Source of the DNA: Acetobacteraceae bacterium | GTDB lineage: Bacteria; Pseudomonadota; Alphaproteobacteria; Acetobacterales; Acetobacteraceae | Assembly: GCA_030039695.1 (NCBI GenBank) | Contig: JASHVB010000842.1 | Coordinates: 1 to 8,149, forward strand | Reading direction: 5' to 3' | Length of the DNA stretch: 8,149 nt | Shown: piece after piece, positions 5,580-8,149 of the stretch | How positions within the stretch are numbered: position 1 is the stretch's first letter | Layout of the letters: each line of letters starts with the position of its first letter | Program-made: the position numbers and the translations under genes | Notes under the pieces: model-generated | Seen by the model: only the letters and a program-made list of their open reading frames with translations | What the model was told of the DNA's origin: nothing | Database searches by the model: none

Positions 5580-6348
5580 TCAGATGGTCAGCGAAGAACG
5601 CTGTCGCGTCGCCCCACAATTCAAACGCCGGCGTCTCGCGGTAGCTTGGCCGATAGTCCGCGAGGAAGGCGTGACCGGCGTCCTGGTAAATCTTCGTCGT
5701 CACGTCCTTGCCCGCGGCTGCAGCGCGCGTCTTCAGCTCGGCCTCGAGCCCCACCGCCGGATTCTGATCCTCCACGCCGAACACGCCGAACAGCGGACAG
5801 TGCAGGTTTTTTACCAGGTCCAGCACCGGCGTTGGACGCGCCGCTGTGGTCTCGTCGTTCGGCGTGGCGCGATGGATGAAGCCGCCCCAGCAATCGATCG
5901 CTGCATCGACCTTGCTGCTGCTGCATGCGAACAGCAGTGTGTGCCGGCCGCCGGAGCAAAACCCGATCGCGCCCACCTTGCCGGTAGCGCCCGACAGGCT
6001 GCGTAGATGCGCCGCCGCGGCTTCCAGGTCCTGTACCGCCTGCTTGTCGGGCAGACCGAACATGACGGGGAACACTGTGTTGATGTCGCCCGGGTCGGAC
6101 GGGCCACCGGCACGTGAATACAGATCAGGCGCCAGCGCATTGTAGCCGATGTTGGCGAAACGGCGCGCGATGTCACGGATGTGCTCAACCAGGCCGAACG
6201 CCTCGTGGATCACGACGATGCCGGGGTAACTGCCCGGCTCTGTGGGCCGCGCCAGGTAGCCCGGAATGGTGTCGCTGCCGCTTTGGAACCGGATTTCCTC
6301 ACCTTTGACGCGGCTGGGATCTGTGACCACACCGGGAACGTTCGCCAT
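5575..6348 (-). CDS. Dienelactone hydrolase family protein
   Basis: 257 residues, alpha/beta-hydrolase fold. The start at 6348 is fixed by a perfect AGGAGG 5 nt upstream; an in-frame start 15 codons earlier would begin before this ribosome site and add a non-conserved leader. Landmarks: IVVIHEAFGLVEHIRDIARR with the conserved Glu49; GFCSGG with nucleophile Cys131; FGVEDQ with Asp194; and AGHAFLAD with His226. These make the Cys-Asp-His triad of dienelactone hydrolases, and length is normal for the family. There is no signal peptide, so it is cytoplasmic. The classical reaction is hydrolysis of dienelactones to maleylacetate in chloroaromatic breakdown, but many relatives act on other esters or lactones. 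There are no neighbouring ring-cleavage or catechol genes to support the classical role. An unrecognised open frame ends 31 nt upstream on the same strand, and a divergent transporter lies beyond it. Confidence 0.93.
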   Translation of the reverse strand: MANVPGVVTDPSRVKGEEIRFQSGSDTIPGYLARPTEPGSYPGIVVIHEAFGLVEHIRDIARRFANIGYNALAPDLYSRAGGPSDPGDINTVFPVMFGLPDKQAVQDLEAAAAHLRSLSGATGKVGAIGFCSGGRHTLLFACSSSKVDAAIDCWGGFIHRATPNDETTAARPTPVLDLVKNLHCPLFGVFGVEDQNPAVGLEAELKTRAAAAGKDVTTKIYQDAGHAFLADYRPSYRETPAFELWGDATAFFADHLK

Positions 6349-6353
6349 CGCTT

Positions 6354-6359
6354 CCTCCT
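6354..6359 (-). promoter_or_regulatory. Ribosome binding site of the dienelactone hydrolase gene
   Basis: CCTCCT on the plus strand reads AGGAGG on the minus strand, 5 nt before the ATG at 6348. It is the strongest ribosome site in the window and decides the start. Confidence 0.85.
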
Positions 6360-6379
6360 TACATGCGCGCAGGCCCGCG

Positions 6380-6646
6380 CTATGGCGCCGCAAGGTGCCG
6401 GACGGTGCGGCGGCCGGTCAATCCATCGGCCGCCAGATGCAGCACAGAGCCGGCAGGCTTTCCGGCTCGCTCCATGTTGCGGTGGCTGGTGGAAAGGAAA
6501 TCGGCGCCGTTGCACACGACGTCGGCGCGCGTCGCGTGCGCGTCCTCCCAGCGGCGATGCAGCAATACCGCACGGATCCCGTGATGGCCGAGCGCGGGCA
6601 TGATTGCCGGATCCGCGAGGTAACAACCGCGCGTATCGATGAACAA
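6380..6646 (-). CDS. Unrecognised coding-like open frame upstream of the hydrolase
   Basis: The frame is open from 6796 down to a TAG at 6380-6382 (138 codons). The most protein-like part runs from about 6720 and includes LAWSLHLARVDGRPGAAETL, FIDTRGCYLADPAIMPALGH and ADVVCNGADFLSTSHRNMER. Third codon positions are mostly G or C, as in the real genes here. The only starts are TTG 6646 (used for these coordinates; 88 residues) and an internal ATG, neither with a good ribosome site, so the true N-terminus may be lost. It ends 31 nt before the hydrolase start and could be co-transcribed with it. I do not recognise the family: it is either a small hypothetical protein or the C-terminal remnant of a gene. 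Confidence 0.3.
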   Translation of the reverse strand: MFIDTRGCYLADPAIMPALGHHGIRAVLLHRRWEDAHATRADVVCNGADFLSTSHRNMERAGKPAGSVLHLAADGLTGRRTVRHLAAP

Positions 6647-6796
6647 CGTCTCAGCGGCGCCAGGCCGGCCATCAACGCGGGCAAGATGCAGCGACCAGGC
6701 CAGTTCGCCGAGCCACCGTCGACACCGCAGGTGGTTCCGTCGGTTTACTCCGACTGGGTTGCTAACAGAGAGTTGCGGAGAGAAGCGCGCAGAATT

Positions 6797-7216
6797 TTAT
6801 AGAGTGGCATTTCCAGGGGCAAACGATCTTGCGAACACCCAGTCGGCAGAAGCGTTACGGCGTTCCCGAGGTAAGAACGCGACAGCTGCCTGAACAGCCG
6901 TGCCGCGCAACTCTGCGCCTTCTTCGCTGAACCTCAGTATCAAAATACTGCCGGAACGAAGTGCATGGACCCGGCGAAAGACCAGGTCCATCAGCGTCGC
7001 TTCGAAGCGGCAAGGCCGCGCGCGGAGATGCTGCGACCGTCTGGCGGCCCAATCATGTACAACACGGGTCGTCAGGCTGCAGTTGCTGAAACCTCAATTG
7101 TCGCAATTTACGTCCTCGAGCATGACCGAGATCACGTCGCGCATGCGCTCACGTTCCACCGTAAGCATCGCGTTTCATTCGGGGCGGGTCGCCCGAGCGG
7201 AGATAATCGACGCGCA
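6797..7216. other. Intergenic region with a short palindrome, no convincing gene
   Basis: Open frames in this stretch have no recognisable domain, no good ribosome site and no consistent codon bias. Structural features are a perfect AT-rich palindrome, CAGTATCAAAATACTG at 6935-6950 (6-bp arms, 4-nt centre), and an inverted repeat TGGACC/GGTCCA at 6966-6971 with 6985-6990. The palindrome is the more operator-like of the two. Confidence 0.5.
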
Positions 7217-7279
7217 ATGACAGGCCATACTCGGGATGGCAGGCCATTTGACCTATTCGAGCGGAGATTTGCCTGTCAT
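7217..7279. promoter_or_regulatory. Three related 9-12 bp sites upstream of the transporter, possible operators
   Basis: ATGACAGGCCAT (7217-7228) and ATGGCAGGCCAT (7236-7247) are direct copies with 11 of 12 bases equal, 19 bp apart. GCCTGTCAT (7271-7279) is a perfect inverted copy of the first nine bases of site one. Centres of the outer pair are 54 bp apart, close to five helical turns. The third site overlaps the candidate -35 box of the transporter. No regulator gene is visible in the window. Confidence 0.45.
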
Positions 7280-7296
7280 CCTCCTGGTGCTACTGT
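7269..7296 (+). promoter_or_regulatory. Candidate sigma-70-type promoter of the transporter gene
   Basis: TTGCCT (7269-7274), a 16-nt spacer, then TACTGT (7291-7296), 40 nt before the ATG. Both boxes only partly match TTGACA/TATAAT. Support comes mainly from position and from the repeated sites that overlap the -35 box. Confidence 0.3.
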
Positions 7297-7336
7297 CGAA
7301 TAAAGGGATATGAACCCTGTCGCCGGGAGATACGCC

Positions 7337-8149
7337 ATGAAATCAGGATTGTTCTCGAGCGAACCGCTGTCGCCCGGCGCGAAGAAAGCAATTATTGCCG
7401 GATTTGTCGGCTTCGCTGTCGACTTCTTCGACATCTATCTGCCTGCGCTGGTGCTCGCGCCGGTCATGACGTACTTTGAGCCGAAGAACCTCACGCCGGC
7501 AGCAACGACGACAGTCTACTACTTCACCATCGTGGCGACATTGCTCGGCCGTCCGTGCGGTGCCGTCATCTTCGGCCACTGGGCGGACAAGATCGGCCGC
7601 CGCCGGACCACGATGATCAGCATCGTGGGCTTCGGGACGTTTACGCTACTAATCGCCTTGCTGCCGGGCTACGCGAGCATAGGCATATGGTCGCTGACAC
7701 TGCTGATTCTGATCCGGTTCCTCGGCGGTATATTCATGGGCGGTGAGTACACGTCGAACAATACGCTGGCGCTGGAGATGGTACCGAAGGATCGCCGTGG
7801 CTTCGTCGGCGGGCTGATTCAGGGCGCGTTCCCGCTCGGCTTTTTCATGACCACTGTCGTCACCACGATCATGCTATCTGTTACTACAAAGGAACAATAC
7901 TTTGCATGGGGATGGCGCATCCCGTTCGTCATCGGATTCCTTATCTCCTTCGCATTCCTGTTGTATTACGTCACGGTGCCCGAATCGCCCTTGTGGCAGT
8001 CAACGGAGAAACACCCCGCGCCGCTCAAGGCCGTGCTCTCAGGTCGCCACCTGCGCACGCTCGGCCAGATCTTCTTGATGATGAGCGGCTTCTGGCTGGT
8101 CGGTCAGCCGTCGACCCTGCTGCCCAGCCTCATGATCCGGCAGTTCCAC
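7337..8149 (+). CDS. Major facilitator superfamily transporter (metabolite:H+ symporter-like), 3' end cut by the window
   Basis: 271 codons from ATG 7337 to the window edge without a stop; full-length relatives have about 400-450 residues, so roughly the last third is missing. GGGAGA (7325-7330) lies 6 nt before the ATG. Helix 1 (about 18-42) has AVDFFDIYLPALVLAP, with acidic residues in the helix as in substrate:H+ symporters. The loop between helices 2 and 3 carries the MFS signature GHWADKIGRRR (80-90). IRFLGGIFMGGEYTSNN (126-142) and VPKDRRGFVGG (149-159) resemble the RxxxGxxxGGE region of the metabolite:H+ symporter and sugar transporter branches. VPESPLWQ (214-221) is the usual motif at the end of helix 6. 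It is an inner-membrane importer of a small organic acid or similar compound, driven by proton co-transport; the substrate is unknown. It is transcribed away from the hydrolase gene, and a metabolic link between the two is possible but not shown. Confidence 0.92.
   Translation, partial: MKSGLFSSEPLSPGAKKAIIAGFVGFAVDFFDIYLPALVLAPVMTYFEPKNLTPAATTTVYYFTIVATLLGRPCGAVIFGHWADKIGRRRTTMISIVGFGTFTLLIALLPGYASIGIWSLTLLILIRFLGGIFMGGEYTSNNTLALEMVPKDRRGFVGGLIQGAFPLGFFMTTVVTTIMLSVTTKEQYFAWGWRIPFVIGFLISFAFLLYYVTVPESPLWQSTEKHPAPLKAVLSGRHLRTLGQIFLMMSGFWLVGQPSTLLPSLMIRQFH

Noticed and set aside
5584..6603. Plus-strand open frames opposite the hydrolase and its upstream frame
   Set aside because: Shadows of the minus-strand hydrolase with its intact catalytic triad.
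6965..7303. Plus-strand open frame of 112 codons before the transporter
   Set aside because: No domain, no ribosome site, and it runs through the candidate promoter and repeated sites.

Overview
The window is GC-rich bacterial DNA with strong G/C preference at third codon positions. The best taxonomic clue is the small zinc-ribbon/acidic-tail protein at 4527-4868 (minus strand). It has the family's MAKPELGTKR start and an FYD motif, and I know this family (TIGR02300, 'FYDLN acid') mainly from Alphaproteobacteria. An alphaproteobacterial chromosome is therefore the working assumption; nothing here fixes the genus.

Left part (1-3481, plus strand): four genes are packed head to tail with gaps or overlaps of 10 nt or less. 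They are the 3' end of a short-chain dehydrogenase/reductase; a secreted caspase-fold protein with a C-terminal peptidoglycan-binding domain; a membrane protein with a periplasmic CxxCH haem-c sensor domain (Tll0287-like) and a cytoplasmic HAMP domain; and a soluble Hanks-type Ser/Thr kinase. The last three look like one signalling unit: a cell-wall-associated periplasmic module, a transmembrane haem sensor with no output domain of its own, and a cytoplasmic kinase that could be that output. Two details stand out. The caspase-like protein has lost both catalytic residues (His to Tyr, Cys to Val). The kinase has no normal start codon that preserves its N-lobe; a strong Shine-Dalgarno instead sits 7 nt before an ATT codon, directly after the stop of the HAMP gene and in the same reading frame.

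Middle (3482-5574): this is mostly non-coding or decayed. It holds a stretch with several perfect GC-rich hairpins (3778-4045), the FYDLN-type gene on the minus strand, and a minus-strand stretch (4996-5579) where coding-like sequence jumps between frames, probably a dead gene.

Right part (5575-8149): a minus-strand dienelactone-hydrolase-family gene with an intact Cys-Asp-His triad and a perfect Shine-Dalgarno is preceded by an unrecognised coding-like open frame (6380-6796). A divergent plus-strand major facilitator transporter (7337 to the window edge) follows. A set of three related 9-12 bp sites, two direct and one inverted, lies upstream of the transporter and overlaps a plausible promoter. 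No tRNA, rRNA, CRISPR array or intact mobile element was found.
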